Shown here: piece by piece, positions 43,291-52,225 of the stretch
Layout: every line of letters starts with the position of its first letter
Numbering within the stretch: position 1 is the stretch's first letter
Assembly: GCA_944325785.1 (NCBI GenBank)
Contig: CALVBN010000009.1
Coordinates: 19,234 to 83,233 of the forward strand
Length of the DNA: 64,000 nucleotides
Direction: 5' to 3'
From: Candidatus Gastranaerophilales bacterium
GTDB lineage: Bacteria; Cyanobacteriota; Vampirovibrionia; Gastranaerophilales; Gastranaerophilaceae
The notes under the pieces: generated by a model
The model's database searches: none
What the model was told of the DNA's origin: nothing
What the model saw: only the letters and a program-made list of their open reading frames with translations
Position numbers and translations under genes: made by a program

Positions 43291-44328
43291 ATGAAAAAGA
43301 GAATTTTGTTTATAAATTTTGGCGGTTTAGGGGATGAAATTTTATTTCTTCCTGCAATAATTTCTGTCAAAAAGGAATTTCCGGATTCGGAAATAACGCT
43401 TGCGCTTGAGCCGAGAAGCAAAGGAGTAATGACTCTTACGGATATTATAGACAAAAATTTATATGCTGATATAAAACAAAATATATTCACAACTTCTATT
43501 GAGGGTAAAAAATCGCTCAATCTTTTTCATAATAAATACGCGGAACTTTTAAAACTTCTTGTTAAAATTTGGACCAAAAAATTTGATATAGTTGTATCTT
43601 CCGGTTCAAATAAATTTATTTCAATATTTTTATTTTTGACTTTCATAAAAAAACGCTACGGATACAACACGGGAAAATTGAGTGAAATATTATTGACTGG
43701 AGCAGTTCCGCTAAATAAGAATCAATACGCTTCAAAAATGTATCATGATCTTGTGCGCCAGATAACAGATATAAATACAGAGCTTCCGGAAATTAATATT
43801 CAAAAAAAACCTCAAGAAGAGGGAACTGTATTAATTCATCCCGGTGTAAGCTTGATGAGCGTCAAGAAGAATATGATAAAGACCATCCCTGCGAAAATAT
43901 GGGCGGAAACTGTTAAAAAACTCGCAGATAACGGCAAAAAAGTTATCCTCGCAGGCGGTCCGGACGATAAGGAAACCATTGAAACAATCATTAATTCTGT
44001 TCCTGCGGATAAATTTGTCAATATGTACGGCAAAACAAAAAATTTAAAAGAACTTGCGGAATTAATCTCCGGTGCAGAAATATTTTTATGCTCTGACTCA
44101 GCACCTTTACACATAGCAGTAGCGCTTGGCGTCAAAACATACGTAATATTCGGCTCTACTGATGATAAAAAACTTATCCCTCAGAATGGGAAGGTCATTC
44201 CGATAAAAGCAAAAAACTGCACCTGCCCCCTGCGTCCGTGTTTATGGGAAAAACGCCAGAGTACATGCGAAACGCTTGACTGCTTGAATATCAGTGCTGA
44301 CGAGATAGTTGAACAAATAATGCGCTAA
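43291..44328 (+). CDS. Glycosyltransferase family 9 (heptosyltransferase-like)
   Basis: This 345-residue GT-B enzyme resembles ADP-heptose:LPS heptosyltransferases. It has the N-terminal RILFINFGGLGDEILFLPAI, VLIHPGVSLMSVKK at the start of the second domain, VILAGGPDDKETIETI, and the donor-site CSDSAPLHIAVALGVKTYVIFGSTD. A Cys cluster near the C terminus (NCTCPLRPCLWEKRQSTCETLDC) is common in this family. It acts on LPS core or another surface glycan at the inner face of the membrane. It is divergent from the LCP ligase, and its coding start (43291) lies 95 bp from it. Confidence 0.88.
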   Translation: MKKRILFINFGGLGDEILFLPAIISVKKEFPDSEITLALEPRSKGVMTLTDIIDKNLYADIKQNIFTTSIEGKKSLNLFHNKYAELLKLLVKIWTKKFDIVVSSGSNKFISIFLFLTFIKKRYGYNTGKLSEILLTGAVPLNKNQYASKMYHDLVRQITDINTELPEINIQKKPQEEGTVLIHPGVSLMSVKKNMIKTIPAKIWAETVKKLADNGKKVILAGGPDDKETIETIINSVPADKFVNMYGKTKNLKELAELISGAEIFLCSDSAPLHIAVALGVKTYVIFGSTDDKKLIPQNGKVIPIKAKNCTCPLRPCLWEKRQSTCETLDCLNISADEIVEQIMR

Positions 44329-44918
44329 GCTCCGTTTCGATAAACCATCCCTGCAGGCAGACACTACACCGGCAGGTATTTAATATAATCTATTCTGCCC
44401 AATGTAACACAATACATATTGTGTTACATTGGGGGTAAAAGATATGAAAGGAGTGCAATTTGGCTCTAAAGCAGGCAAAAAGAAATTAGCCCCCACCCTA
44501 ACCCTCCCCCGTGGAGAGGGAAGACGCGGGACTTGCAAGATAGAAGCAAGATAAAACAAGGCGCACACCGCGAGCGTGGTGCGTAAGCACCAATAGCGAG
44601 CGTAAGAGAACCGGCTTGCCGGTCCAGCCTCGGAGGCAAACGCCAAATTAGCCCCAATGCCCGCAAGGGCATAGAAAACAACCGCTATTTTCTCTTTCTT
44701 TTCGTTCTTTTCTTTCTCTTTTGATGCGCAAAAGAGAAAGAAAAGGACAAGGGTAAATAAAGGAGTAAATAAAAAAGGTAAAAGCCAATACACACCTTAA
44801 AAACCCTAAAAAACAAAAACCCAATGTAACAGAATATGTATTGTGTTACATTAGGCAGAATGAAAAAACTTCAATAATACACAATAACAGATTTTTGCAT
44901 ATTAGGCGGGAGAATTAA
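44329..44918. other. Intergenic region occupied by an inverted-repeat element
   Basis: No credible gene is present. The 470-bp element at 44392-44861 fills most of it. A 137-codon minus-strand reading frame across it is hydrophobic low-complexity sequence without a Shine-Dalgarno sequence, and I reject it. Confidence 0.7.
44392..44861. mobile_element. 470-bp element with 42-bp inverted ends and internal hairpins
   Basis: The ends 44392-44433 and 44820-44861 are reverse complements with two mismatches in 42, and each end is itself palindromic (AATGTAACACAATA around a 2-nt centre). Inside are several hairpins: TGGTGC-GTAA-GCACCA (44577-44592), ACCGGC-TT-GCCGGT (44610-44623), ATGCCC-GCAA-GGGCAT (44657-44672) and an 11-bp stem at 44712-44740. 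Two have GNRA tetraloops, which suggests a structured RNA. A degenerate REP-like sequence (44494-44520) and a GGGTAAAT repeat are also inside. No transposase is encoded and no target duplication is obvious. Confidence 0.6.
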
Positions 44919-45419
44919 ATGAAAAGCGGATTAAAAAGAATTTTTTCTAAATTAATAAACCTAAGACTCAAACAGGACCACATTGTACTCACATTCTTAG
45001 GTATAAAAACAAAGTTTCGCGCACCTGTTATAAATAGGCTCGAAACCAACTGCTGTATAGAAAACCTGGACAGACATCTGGCTAACGGGACATACTTTCC
45101 GCATCCTGTCGGAATCTGCATCTGTCCGGATGCCGTTATCGGCAAAAAATGCCATATTTTTCAAAATGTAACTATCGGCATGGGAAAATACAACCCCGAG
45201 AGAAAAACATCCGCGCCAATCATAGGGGATAAAGTTGTAATATGGGCAAACGCTGTTATTGCAGGAGGTATAACAATAGGAGATAACGCTGTTATCGGCA
45301 TGGGCTCTGTTGTCACAAAAGATGTCCCGCCAAATACGGTTGTTGCCGGTAATCCCGCAAAATTTATCAGAAACACCCGCGAAGATGACTATCTTGAAAG
45401 AAATGTTCTTTATATATAG
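44919..45419 (+). CDS. Serine O-acetyltransferase-like hexapeptide-repeat acyltransferase
   Basis: This 166-residue protein has the left-handed beta-helix C-terminal domain of CysE-type enzymes: FPHPVGICICPDAVIGKKCHIFQNVTIGMG, then APIIGDKVVIWANAVIAGGITIGDNAVIGMGSVVTKDVPPNTVVAGNPAKF. The N-terminal helical domain of full CysE is shortened to ~50 residues, so it may be a short SAT or a related sugar or antibiotic acetyltransferase. GGGAG lies before the ATG. It follows the 470-bp repeat element directly, and no cysK is adjacent. Confidence 0.75.
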   Translation: MKSGLKRIFSKLINLRLKQDHIVLTFLGIKTKFRAPVINRLETNCCIENLDRHLANGTYFPHPVGICICPDAVIGKKCHIFQNVTIGMGKYNPERKTSAPIIGDKVVIWANAVIAGGITIGDNAVIGMGSVVTKDVPPNTVVAGNPAKFIRNTREDDYLERNVLYI

Positions 45420-45584
45420 AGACTCCAAAATTTGTTAATTTGAGCTGTTTTAAAATCTTATAAGTGTAAAATTTTGTAAAAATTTTTCTTTTTACTAGCA
45501 AAAAATTTTCTCCGCGCGTTTTAGAACAAATGGATGGTTGATTAATCAAAATATATGATATAATTTAAAACAGCGAGGTGACAA

Positions 45585-45914
45585 ATGAGTGAAGTAAATG
45601 GTCCAAAATTTAGTGTTAATCAAGTAAATTACAACGGCATTCAGAAACAAACTCCAGAAACAGCACCGGAACAGAAAGAAGCTGAAGCTCCGAAGATTAA
45701 TGATTTTTCTGACCCAAAAGCAGAAGCTCTCGGACGTTCAATGCTTTTTAAAGGCGCTGATGACGTAACACACGATTTAAAAGCTCTGCTGGAAAACCCG
45801 CAGGTTGCTGAAAATTCTGATAATGCCTTTGAAACAGCTTTTAAAGCAGCTCAAGATGCCGGTATTGAAAACCCGTATGAAGAAGCAGCATCTTTTGCTA
45901 CAACATCTATGTAA
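45585..45914 (+). CDS. Small uncharacterised protein with NYNG N-terminal tag
   Basis: The family is unknown. This 109-residue protein has an unstructured, Pro/Glu-rich N-terminal half (SEVNGPKFSVNQVNYNG, then ETAPEQKEAEAPK) and a helical C-terminal half (LGRSMLFKGADDVTHDLKALLENPQV, ETAFKAAQDAGIENPYEEAA). The N-terminal aromatic-x-Gly tag is similar to those at 13670 and 39941. GCGAGGTGA provides a ribosome site, and TATAAT sits ~30 bp upstream. It precedes thyX by 24 bp and may be co-transcribed. Confidence 0.5.
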   Translation: MSEVNGPKFSVNQVNYNGIQKQTPETAPEQKEAEAPKINDFSDPKAEALGRSMLFKGADDVTHDLKALLENPQVAENSDNAFETAFKAAQDAGIENPYEEAASFATTSM

Positions 45915-45938
45915 TCAGATTATTTAAAGGAAGAGAGT

Positions 45939-46634
45939 ATGGAAGAGAATAACAAGCCTGTTGTTCATTTGATTTCAAAACCGGACAATATGCTAAAAAC
46001 TATATATACAGCGTGCCGTACATGCTACAGCGCATTAAGCCCGTATGAGATATACAACAGCACTGATGATGAAGAAAAAATGCTCAATCTTATTGAAAGA
46101 GTCATCTCTTCAGGACATTATTCAACAATTGAACACATACAGGTAACATTTGCCATCTCTAATGTTTCAAGAGCCTGTACTCACCAGCTTGTGAGACACA
46201 GACATATGTCTTTTTCTCAAAAATCTCAAAGATATGTTAAAGAAAAAGGGCAGTTTGATTATATTATTCCGCCTACAATCGCAAAGAATGAAGAGCTGAA
46301 AACCAAGTTTGTTAATTTTATGGAAGAGATTTCCAAATTATACTGCGAATTTACAGAAGCCGGTATTCCTGCAGAAGACGCAAGAGCAGTGCTTCCGAAT
46401 GCCGCAGCAAGCTCTATTGTAGCAAGTTTAAATCTGCGCGAAATGATACATCTTGCAAATTTAAGACTTTGCACACGCGCTCAATACGAAATCAGAACTA
46501 TGATAAAAATGATGTGCGATGAGCTTATTAAAGAAGAACCCTGGCTTAAACCTTATCTTGTGCCGAAATGTGAAAGACTCGGCTACTGCGATGAAGACAA
46601 ATCGTGCGGAAGGATGCCTAAATTAGCACAATGA
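45939..46634 (+). CDS. thyX: Flavin-dependent thymidylate synthase
   Basis: ThyX makes dTMP from dUMP with methylene-tetrahydrofolate and FAD/NADPH. It replaces ThyA in many anaerobes and cyanobacterial relatives. The diagnostic ThyX motif RHRHMSFSQKSQRY is at residues 86-99. HYSTIEHIQVTFAISNVSRAC precedes it, and MIHLANLRLCTRAQYEIR forms the substrate-binding region. The 231-residue length is normal. AAAGGAAGAGAG precedes the ATG. Its stop overlaps the next gene by 4 bp. Confidence 0.97.
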   Translation: MEENNKPVVHLISKPDNMLKTIYTACRTCYSALSPYEIYNSTDDEEKMLNLIERVISSGHYSTIEHIQVTFAISNVSRACTHQLVRHRHMSFSQKSQRYVKEKGQFDYIIPPTIAKNEELKTKFVNFMEEISKLYCEFTEAGIPAEDARAVLPNAAASSIVASLNLREMIHLANLRLCTRAQYEIRTMIKMMCDELIKEEPWLKPYLVPKCERLGYCDEDKSCGRMPKLAQ

Positions 46635-47422
46635 AAAAGCTTGCAATCATATTTACATTAATTTTCCTTGTGCTGGTCGGAATATACTTTTTTATTCTCA
46701 AGCCGGAAAAATATGAAGAATCAGATTTGTATACAGAAATTCTTCAGCGCGGAACACTGCGCGTGGGTATTAATACAGATTCCAAACCTTTTGGTTTCTA
46801 TGATAAAAACTGGGAAATTCAAGGATATGACGCAGATTTAGCCCGCTATATCGCGCAATATATTTTAAAAAGCCCCAATGCCGTAGAATTTTTTCCGGTA
46901 ACTCCGGCAAACCGAATGCTTAAAGTTTCTACGGGCGAACTTGATATGGTAATTGCCACTGTTACAATTACTCCGCAGAGAGAGGAAATTATTGATTTTT
47001 CTATCCCGTACGATTACGCGGGACAGGCACTGCTGGTAAGAGCTAACAGCAGAATAACTTCTATTGCGGACCTTGCAGGACAAAATGTCGGGGTTGTATT
47101 CGGAACAACTGCGGAAAAAAATATGCTTTCGCTTGCTCCGGAAGCGACTGTCATCGGCTTTAGGAATTACCACGTTGCCTATGAAGCTCTCAAAAACGGA
47201 AAAATTGATGCACTGACTTCTGATGATACAATTTTGAGTGCGTTTGCATTTGAAGATAAATCCGTAAAGCTTCTGCCTAAACGCTATTCGCGCGAGCCAT
47301 ACGGGATTGCACTAAGACAGGGAAAAAGCACACAGAGATTAAGAGAAAATATAAATTTTGCTATCACTGATATGAAAAAGCGCAATAAAATAATCCGCCT
47401 GCGCAAAAAATGGGGACTCTAA
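46631..47422 (+). CDS. Amino-acid-type ABC transporter solute-binding protein
   Basis: This 263-residue family-3 solute-binding protein has an N-terminal membrane anchor or signal (MKKLAIIFTLIFLVLVGIYFFIL), then the bilobed domain: ILQRGTLRVGINTDSKPFGFYD, GYDADLARYIAQYI, VSTGELDMVIATVTITPQREEIIDFS and VGVVFGTTAEKNM. There is no lipobox Cys, so it is periplasmic or signal-anchored. No permease or ATPase gene accompanies it. The start overlaps thyX by 4 bp, showing translational coupling. It converges with the GtrA gene, overlapping by 4 bp. Confidence 0.9.
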   Translation: MKKLAIIFTLIFLVLVGIYFFILKPEKYEESDLYTEILQRGTLRVGINTDSKPFGFYDKNWEIQGYDADLARYIAQYILKSPNAVEFFPVTPANRMLKVSTGELDMVIATVTITPQREEIIDFSIPYDYAGQALLVRANSRITSIADLAGQNVGVVFGTTAEKNMLSLAPEATVIGFRNYHVAYEALKNGKIDALTSDDTILSAFAFEDKSVKLLPKRYSREPYGIALRQGKSTQRLRENINFAITDMKKRNKIIRLRKKWGL

Positions 47423-47820
47423 ACTTTTTTAATCCGAAAAGCAAACTTTTTAAACAAAAAGTATGTAAATACCGCTGCGCTAAGAGTGGCTATAATTTGT
47501 GCAATAAATACATTTAAATGAAGAACTTTGACAATAAATTCCAGAAGCCCCGCATTTATTAAATAGCTGAAAAACCATGTTGCACAGCACTTAATATATT
47601 CTTTCATCCAGTTGCCGTTTCCTTTGAATACCAGAAATTTCTGAGTGGTAAAGGAAACCACGGAAGATATTGCCCAGGCAAGTGCTAAAGCAATCTGATA
47701 TGCGCTTTCGCCGAGAATCAAGCAGATGGCAGAGTAAATAATGTATGATACGCCTGCGTTAAACCCGCCCACTATCAAAAATCTTATTTTATCAGATAGT
47801 TTAAACCAGTATTCTTTCAT
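47419..47820 (-). CDS. GtrA-like membrane protein
   Basis: This 133-residue protein has four transmembrane helices, with the GtrA-family N terminus (IRFLIVGGFNAGVSYIIYSAI), then ALAWAISSVVSFTTQKFLVF and the C-terminal ATLSAAVFTYFLFKKFAF. GtrA proteins are thought to help flip or organise lipid-linked sugars for surface glycans, consistent with the GT9 and LCP genes nearby. The ATG at 47820 follows TATAAT by 6 nt. The intervening GGAGTA could also act as a weak ribosome site. Confidence 0.85.
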   Translation of the reverse strand: MKEYWFKLSDKIRFLIVGGFNAGVSYIIYSAICLILGESAYQIALALAWAISSVVSFTTQKFLVFKGNGNWMKEYIKCCATWFFSYLINAGLLEFIVKVLHLNVFIAQIIATLSAAVFTYFLFKKFAFRIKKV

Positions 47821-47832
47821 TACTCCATTATA
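47821..47832 (-). promoter_or_regulatory. -10 of the GtrA gene, leaderless type
   Basis: TATAAT (47832-47827, minus), 6 nt, ATG at 47820. Confidence 0.5.
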
Positions 47833-47916
47833 TCACTAACAATTATAATCGAATGAGAATACATGATACAAAGTTAACGTCACACCTGCAAAATAGCACT
47901 GTGATTCTAATAGACA

Positions 47917-47939
47917 AAGCCGGCTTTAACTGCCGGCTT
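47917..47939 (-). terminator. Terminator of the phosphohexomutase gene
   Basis: AAGCCGGC (47917-47924) pairs with GCCGGCTT (47932-47939) with a 7-nt loop. On the minus strand it is followed by a short T stretch, about 50 nt after the stop codon. Confidence 0.65.
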
Positions 47940-47987
47940 AATAACTGTTATTATTAAAAATTAAAGCCTTTTTGCTTTATTTATTTT

Positions 47988-50249
47988 TTAAAATTTATAT
48001 TCCGGAATTACAAATACCTCATTATTTGCATCCTTATCAACAAATTGAAGGTAATAATTCAGTGCCTTCTCTTTTGAGCTTTCGTAAAACTCATCAGAAA
48101 CGAGCTTTTTATGCATTTCGGTTCTTTCGCCGGAGTAATTTCCGAGGACTCTTGCATAATTTTCAATTCCGGCAAGGTTTTCACCGCCGGCGTATGCCTT
48201 TGTTTTGGCATCTGTTCCGGAAGGTCTGATTTCTACATATTTATCCGTGAATTGAAGGTAAGTGCCGTCGCCGACAAATTTTATTGAAACTAAATTATCG
48301 AAATTCAGCTCTGAAAACGCATCATTAAGAATGTTTTTTACGTCCTCAAGAGTTATAATTCCTTCTTTTACCGCAATTGCAAGTGAAAGATAAAATAAAT
48401 CGTTCTTCGTTCTCTGCTTTTCACCCTCAATCTTTGCCTGCTTAAGCTTTTCAATATCCGGCTCAGATTCGTTATAGTATGCAATATCTTCTCTTACATC
48501 AAATTTTGCAATGATATTATTCTCTTCAAAAATTTCAATCAAATATTCTGAAAGCGTCTTATTATCTTCTTCCAATTTTGCGGCAAGTGAAGATGCTACA
48601 ATAATTGCTTCCGTTGCGCTCTTTTCTCTCATTGCAATTGCTTTTCTGCCGGCAAGAGATTCAATCATATCTTCAGAACCCATAATCATACCGCCGGATT
48701 CTTCTCCGCCGAAAATCAAGCGGGGCTGCACTCCGAGATTGACCGCATTTCCGAATACATCATCAACAACAACCTCCTTATCCGGATTATTCTTCAACTG
48801 CAATTCTACTTTCTTCATAATATTTGCAATTTCTTTGAAGCCCACAGGAACATTAACAACTTTAATGCCATGCGCCTTTGCCCATTCATCCCAAGAAAGC
48901 GCTGAAGCCGTTGTTTTAATCATAAATCTCGGGTGGTTTTTAAATTTACCATGGCTCTTAAGCTGCTTTGCGCGATAGTTCATAAGCATTAAGAAAGCTT
49001 GATTTGCGCTGTATATTGTTAAAATTCTGCTTTCATCAAGTTTAATATACGAAATGCCGTATTCTTCAAGCAGGGATTCGTTTCCGACAGCCTCTATCTG
49101 GCATACAGTCAGTCTGTCGTGATCCGGATCAGTAATCAAAACAACCGTTCCAAACGGATAATCTGCAAGAACTTTTTCATAATGCATTGATTCTATGACA
49201 GGGAAAAACTTCTCGCCGTTAGGCCTTTTTGCAAGAACCGTGGCATCAACAGAATAATCATAGAAAACTTTGTTCCCCTTCGGGTCGGTATCATATTTTC
49301 CGATTGAGTGGAAGAACGGATCTTCTTCCGTATTATTCCAAACGTATTTATCCTGTATGCCGAGTTTTTCAAGCACTCTGCTCAGCGTTCTGTATGCACA
49401 TCCGCCTACGCATTCTATAAATAATTTGGATTTCATTTTCTTAACACTGTCGAGATTTTGACCGACACCGGATTTTAAATATTCAACATACAAGTCTATG
49501 CCGTCATTCAGCTTAGACATTATAGTTTCATCAATCAGCGGATTATTTTTGGCAGAAATCTTGATTGTATAAGAACCTTCTTTTTCAAGAATATCAAAAA
49601 TTTCCTGTATCTTATCCACAAATTCCATAGACTCTTCCGGCAAATACTGGCTTCCTTGAGAATTCAAGTCTTTTGTAGCAGTTTTTACTGAAATACCATG
49701 GCTTGATGTAATGTATTCTCCGCCGAGCAGGTCAAGTTTGTACGCAAGAAAAGAAGCAAGCCATATCGGAATAGTTTTTCTTCCTTTCGGGGTAAGTGTT
49801 TTAATCCCTTGGGCAGCCTGGACTCTTGCTATTGCATCAAGATACAGGTCGGAATTGTATCTAACTTCGCTTCCTGCAAGCTTTAGAATTTCTTTTCCTT
49901 CATATTTTTCTCTTGCTACAAGAGCCTTTGCAAGTGTTGCAAGAACAATCCCCGCTAAATTTATCGGGAATCTTGTATCCTGCGGGTAAATAATATTCTG
50001 CGGTCCACGTATGCCTGCGGTTGAAACCTTTGCCTCTTTTGAATAATTGGCAAACCACTCCAAAAGGTTTAAGCCTTCCGGATTGGTTTCGGAATGCGGG
50101 TAAAGGTGTTCTTTTTTCAGCGTAACACTGAATTCGCCTTCATTATCAAAATTGAATAAATCTAATTTTTTTATATAATCCGGAGTTTTTTCAATAACGC
50201 TGTTGAATAACTCACGCTCTAATTCACAACTGGGTTCTCTTTTTAACAT
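47988..50249 (-). CDS. Phosphoglucomutase/phosphomannomutase superfamily protein
   Basis: This 753-residue alpha-D-phosphohexomutase is larger than usual (450-580). The four family signatures are in order: the catalytic Ser in TSSHG (Ser183, replacing the common TASHNP), the metal loop LITDPDHDRLTV, the sugar-binding GGEESGGM and the phosphate-binding RPSGTDAK. N-terminal STAGIRGPQNIIYP is the start of domain 1. The altered active-site sequence and additional segments mean specificity is uncertain. Glucose-1-phosphate metabolism or cell-wall sugar supply are candidates. AGGAGAGG precedes the ATG. Confidence 0.85.
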   Translation of the reverse strand: MLKREPSCELERELFNSVIEKTPDYIKKLDLFNFDNEGEFSVTLKKEHLYPHSETNPEGLNLLEWFANYSKEAKVSTAGIRGPQNIIYPQDTRFPINLAGIVLATLAKALVAREKYEGKEILKLAGSEVRYNSDLYLDAIARVQAAQGIKTLTPKGRKTIPIWLASFLAYKLDLLGGEYITSSHGISVKTATKDLNSQGSQYLPEESMEFVDKIQEIFDILEKEGSYTIKISAKNNPLIDETIMSKLNDGIDLYVEYLKSGVGQNLDSVKKMKSKLFIECVGGCAYRTLSRVLEKLGIQDKYVWNNTEEDPFFHSIGKYDTDPKGNKVFYDYSVDATVLAKRPNGEKFFPVIESMHYEKVLADYPFGTVVLITDPDHDRLTVCQIEAVGNESLLEEYGISYIKLDESRILTIYSANQAFLMLMNYRAKQLKSHGKFKNHPRFMIKTTASALSWDEWAKAHGIKVVNVPVGFKEIANIMKKVELQLKNNPDKEVVVDDVFGNAVNLGVQPRLIFGGEESGGMIMGSEDMIESLAGRKAIAMREKSATEAIIVASSLAAKLEEDNKTLSEYLIEIFEENNIIAKFDVREDIAYYNESEPDIEKLKQAKIEGEKQRTKNDLFYLSLAIAVKEGIITLEDVKNILNDAFSELNFDNLVSIKFVGDGTYLQFTDKYVEIRPSGTDAKTKAYAGGENLAGIENYARVLGNYSGERTEMHKKLVSDEFYESSKEKALNYYLQFVDKDANNEVFVIPEYKF

Positions 50250-50356
50250 AATCCTCTCCTATACTTCTCCCATTATACCATAAGCGGAAATTAGAAAAAT
50301 TTATTTTTATTTGTCAAATTTGTATACAAATGTAACAATCTCATCCATATAAAGGG

Positions 50357-50385
50357 TTGAAAAGCCTATACACATGTATTATAAT
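50357..50385 (+). promoter_or_regulatory. fliD promoter
   Basis: TTGAAA (50357-50362), 17-bp spacer, TATAAT (50380-50385). This is a vegetative sigma-type promoter with no sigma-28-like consensus. AAAGGA lies before the ATG. Confidence 0.65.
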
Positions 50386-50431
50386 AAATATAAATAGTAT
50401 ATACCAATTGACATAAAAAAGGATTTTTATT

Positions 50432-52168
50432 ATGACAATATCATTTAGCGGTCTGATTTCAGGCTTAGATACTTCATCATGGGTAGAAGCGCTGACTTCA
50501 GTAAAACAGCAGAAACTTACAGTTCTTGAATCTGATTTAAAAGATTTACAGGCTGTCAAAACGACTTTAAATGACACAAGAAGCGTGTTCTCTACATTGA
50601 GAAGCGCTATAGAAAAGCTCACTGACGCAAAGTTCGGCGGAACATTTGACCTGTTCGGACAAAACAGTGTAACTTCATCCAATGAAGAAATTTTTACTGC
50701 AACAGTAACAAGCAATGCAGTAAGACAAAACTACGATATAACAGTCCAGCAGCTTGCAACTTACACAAAGGCATCATCAAAAGAAGCAGCAAGCGCAATA
50801 GCAGATGACAGTACAGTGCTTTCAAATTTAGGAATTTCCGAAGGTACATTGACTGCATACGTTAACGGACAAAAACATACTGTCAATATTGAAGATACAG
50901 ACACTTTAGGCGATTTAAAGGCACAGCTTGCAGGCTTCGGCATTAAGGCAGAAGTCGATGATACAGGCGTTTTGAAACTTTCTGCCCAGAACGAAGGAGA
51001 TACAATTAATATCGGAGCAACTACCGACAGTTCTAATCTAGCATCTTTAATAGGTCTGACGCAGCAGGAAGACGGAACATATGCTTCTACAAATTCTCTA
51101 TACAAAGCATCTGTGGCTTCTGTATTAACTTCTGAGGATTCCGGATTTAACCAGCAGATTACAGCCGGAACATTTACAATCGGCGATGCAACATTTACTA
51201 TTGATGAAAATACAACATTATCATCACTGATTTCAGAAATAAATAACAGCGATGATGCACAGGCTTACGCATACTGGGATGATGCAACAGGCAAGCTTTC
51301 TATAACATCAACAAAAGAAGGAGCTTCTTATATTAATATTGAAGCTGGTACAAGCAACTTCACAGATGTAATGGGATTGACAACTTCTGAGTGGGATGAC
51401 AAAGGCAATGTTGTTTCTTCCAAAATGTACACTGAAGCTCAAACATTAGGTCAAAATGCTATATTTACTGTTAACGGTACCCAGATGGTCTCTACATCAA
51501 ATACTGTTACTTCTGATATCTCCAGAATCGACGGTGTCACACTAACCTTGAAGAAAGCCAGCACAGAAGAAGACGGCAACACTACTTTAAGCGTAACACA
51601 GGATACAACACAGCTTGTAGAAGCAGTTAATGAATTTATTACTGCATACAATGATGCAATAGCAAAAGTTGAAGAAGTTACAGCTTCAGGTGCAGACCTT
51701 CACGGTGAAACATCTTTAACAAGCTTAAGGAACACTTTGAGAAGTTACGCCAACAGTTCTAATACAACCAATGGCGGTCTATATAAACTCTTATCAGATA
51801 TAGGCATTTCAACAAGTGCTGCTGACGGGAATAACCTGTCTACTGATACTTATACTTTGAGTCTGGATGAAGATAAGTTTTTGCAGGCACTGCAGGAAAA
51901 TCCGGATTCTGTCAAGTCAATTCTTGCAGGTGAAAATGGCGTTTTAAGTATGATGGAAAGTGCTGTAGAACAGAGTTTGTCTGCAACAACAGGATATTTT
52001 GATGTTAAAACTTCCACACTGGATTCTGACATATCAAGAATGGAAGAAAAAATTACAAAACAAAACAACAGTATTGATGCATACAAGACTCGTTTGGAAA
52101 ACCAGTTCTATCAAATGGAAATGGCGATTGCTCAAATGCAGCAAAATTACAGCTCATTCCTGTCATAA
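50432..52168 (+). CDS. fliD: Flagellar hook-associated protein 2 (filament cap)
   Basis: FliD caps the flagellar filament and helps flagellin fold at the tip after export through the flagellar secretion system. The 578-residue protein starts with the FliD N-terminal block (SFSGLISGLDTSSWVEALTSV, helical to residue ~65), has D2/D3-like beta regions (for example GTLTAYVNGQKHTVNIEDTDTLGDL) and ends with the FliD C-terminal block (LGISTSAADGNNLSTDTYTLSLDEDKFLQAL, then a coiled-coil tail). No flaB/fliC, fliS or other flagellar gene lies in the window. Confidence 0.9.
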   Translation: MTISFSGLISGLDTSSWVEALTSVKQQKLTVLESDLKDLQAVKTTLNDTRSVFSTLRSAIEKLTDAKFGGTFDLFGQNSVTSSNEEIFTATVTSNAVRQNYDITVQQLATYTKASSKEAASAIADDSTVLSNLGISEGTLTAYVNGQKHTVNIEDTDTLGDLKAQLAGFGIKAEVDDTGVLKLSAQNEGDTINIGATTDSSNLASLIGLTQQEDGTYASTNSLYKASVASVLTSEDSGFNQQITAGTFTIGDATFTIDENTTLSSLISEINNSDDAQAYAYWDDATGKLSITSTKEGASYINIEAGTSNFTDVMGLTTSEWDDKGNVVSSKMYTEAQTLGQNAIFTVNGTQMVSTSNTVTSDISRIDGVTLTLKKASTEEDGNTTLSVTQDTTQLVEAVNEFITAYNDAIAKVEEVTASGADLHGETSLTSLRNTLRSYANSSNTTNGGLYKLLSDIGISTSAADGNNLSTDTYTLSLDEDKFLQALQENPDSVKSILAGENGVLSMMESAVEQSLSATTGYFDVKTSTLDSDISRMEEKITKQNNSIDAYKTRLENQFYQMEMAIAQMQQNYSSFLS

Positions 52169-52193
52169 TAAGAACAGAACGGTTAAAAGTTTG

Positions 52194-52220
52194 AAAGGTG
52201 CAGATTTTCTGCACCTTTTT
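52194..52220. terminator. Bidirectional terminator between fliD and lepA
   Basis: An 11-bp stem (52194-52204 with 52208-52218) and 3-nt loop have a T-tract on the plus strand and an A-tract upstream, serving both convergent genes. Confidence 0.85.
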
Positions 52221-52225
52221 TGTCA

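Noticed and set aside
43197..43520. N-terminal extension of the LCP protein
   Set aside because: It overlaps the start of the divergent GT9 gene and is unlike LCP N termini. The ATG at 43196 gives a normal anchor.
44380..44793. 137-codon minus-strand ORF
   Set aside because: Hydrophobic low-complexity translation across hairpins inside the inverted-repeat element, with no ribosome site.
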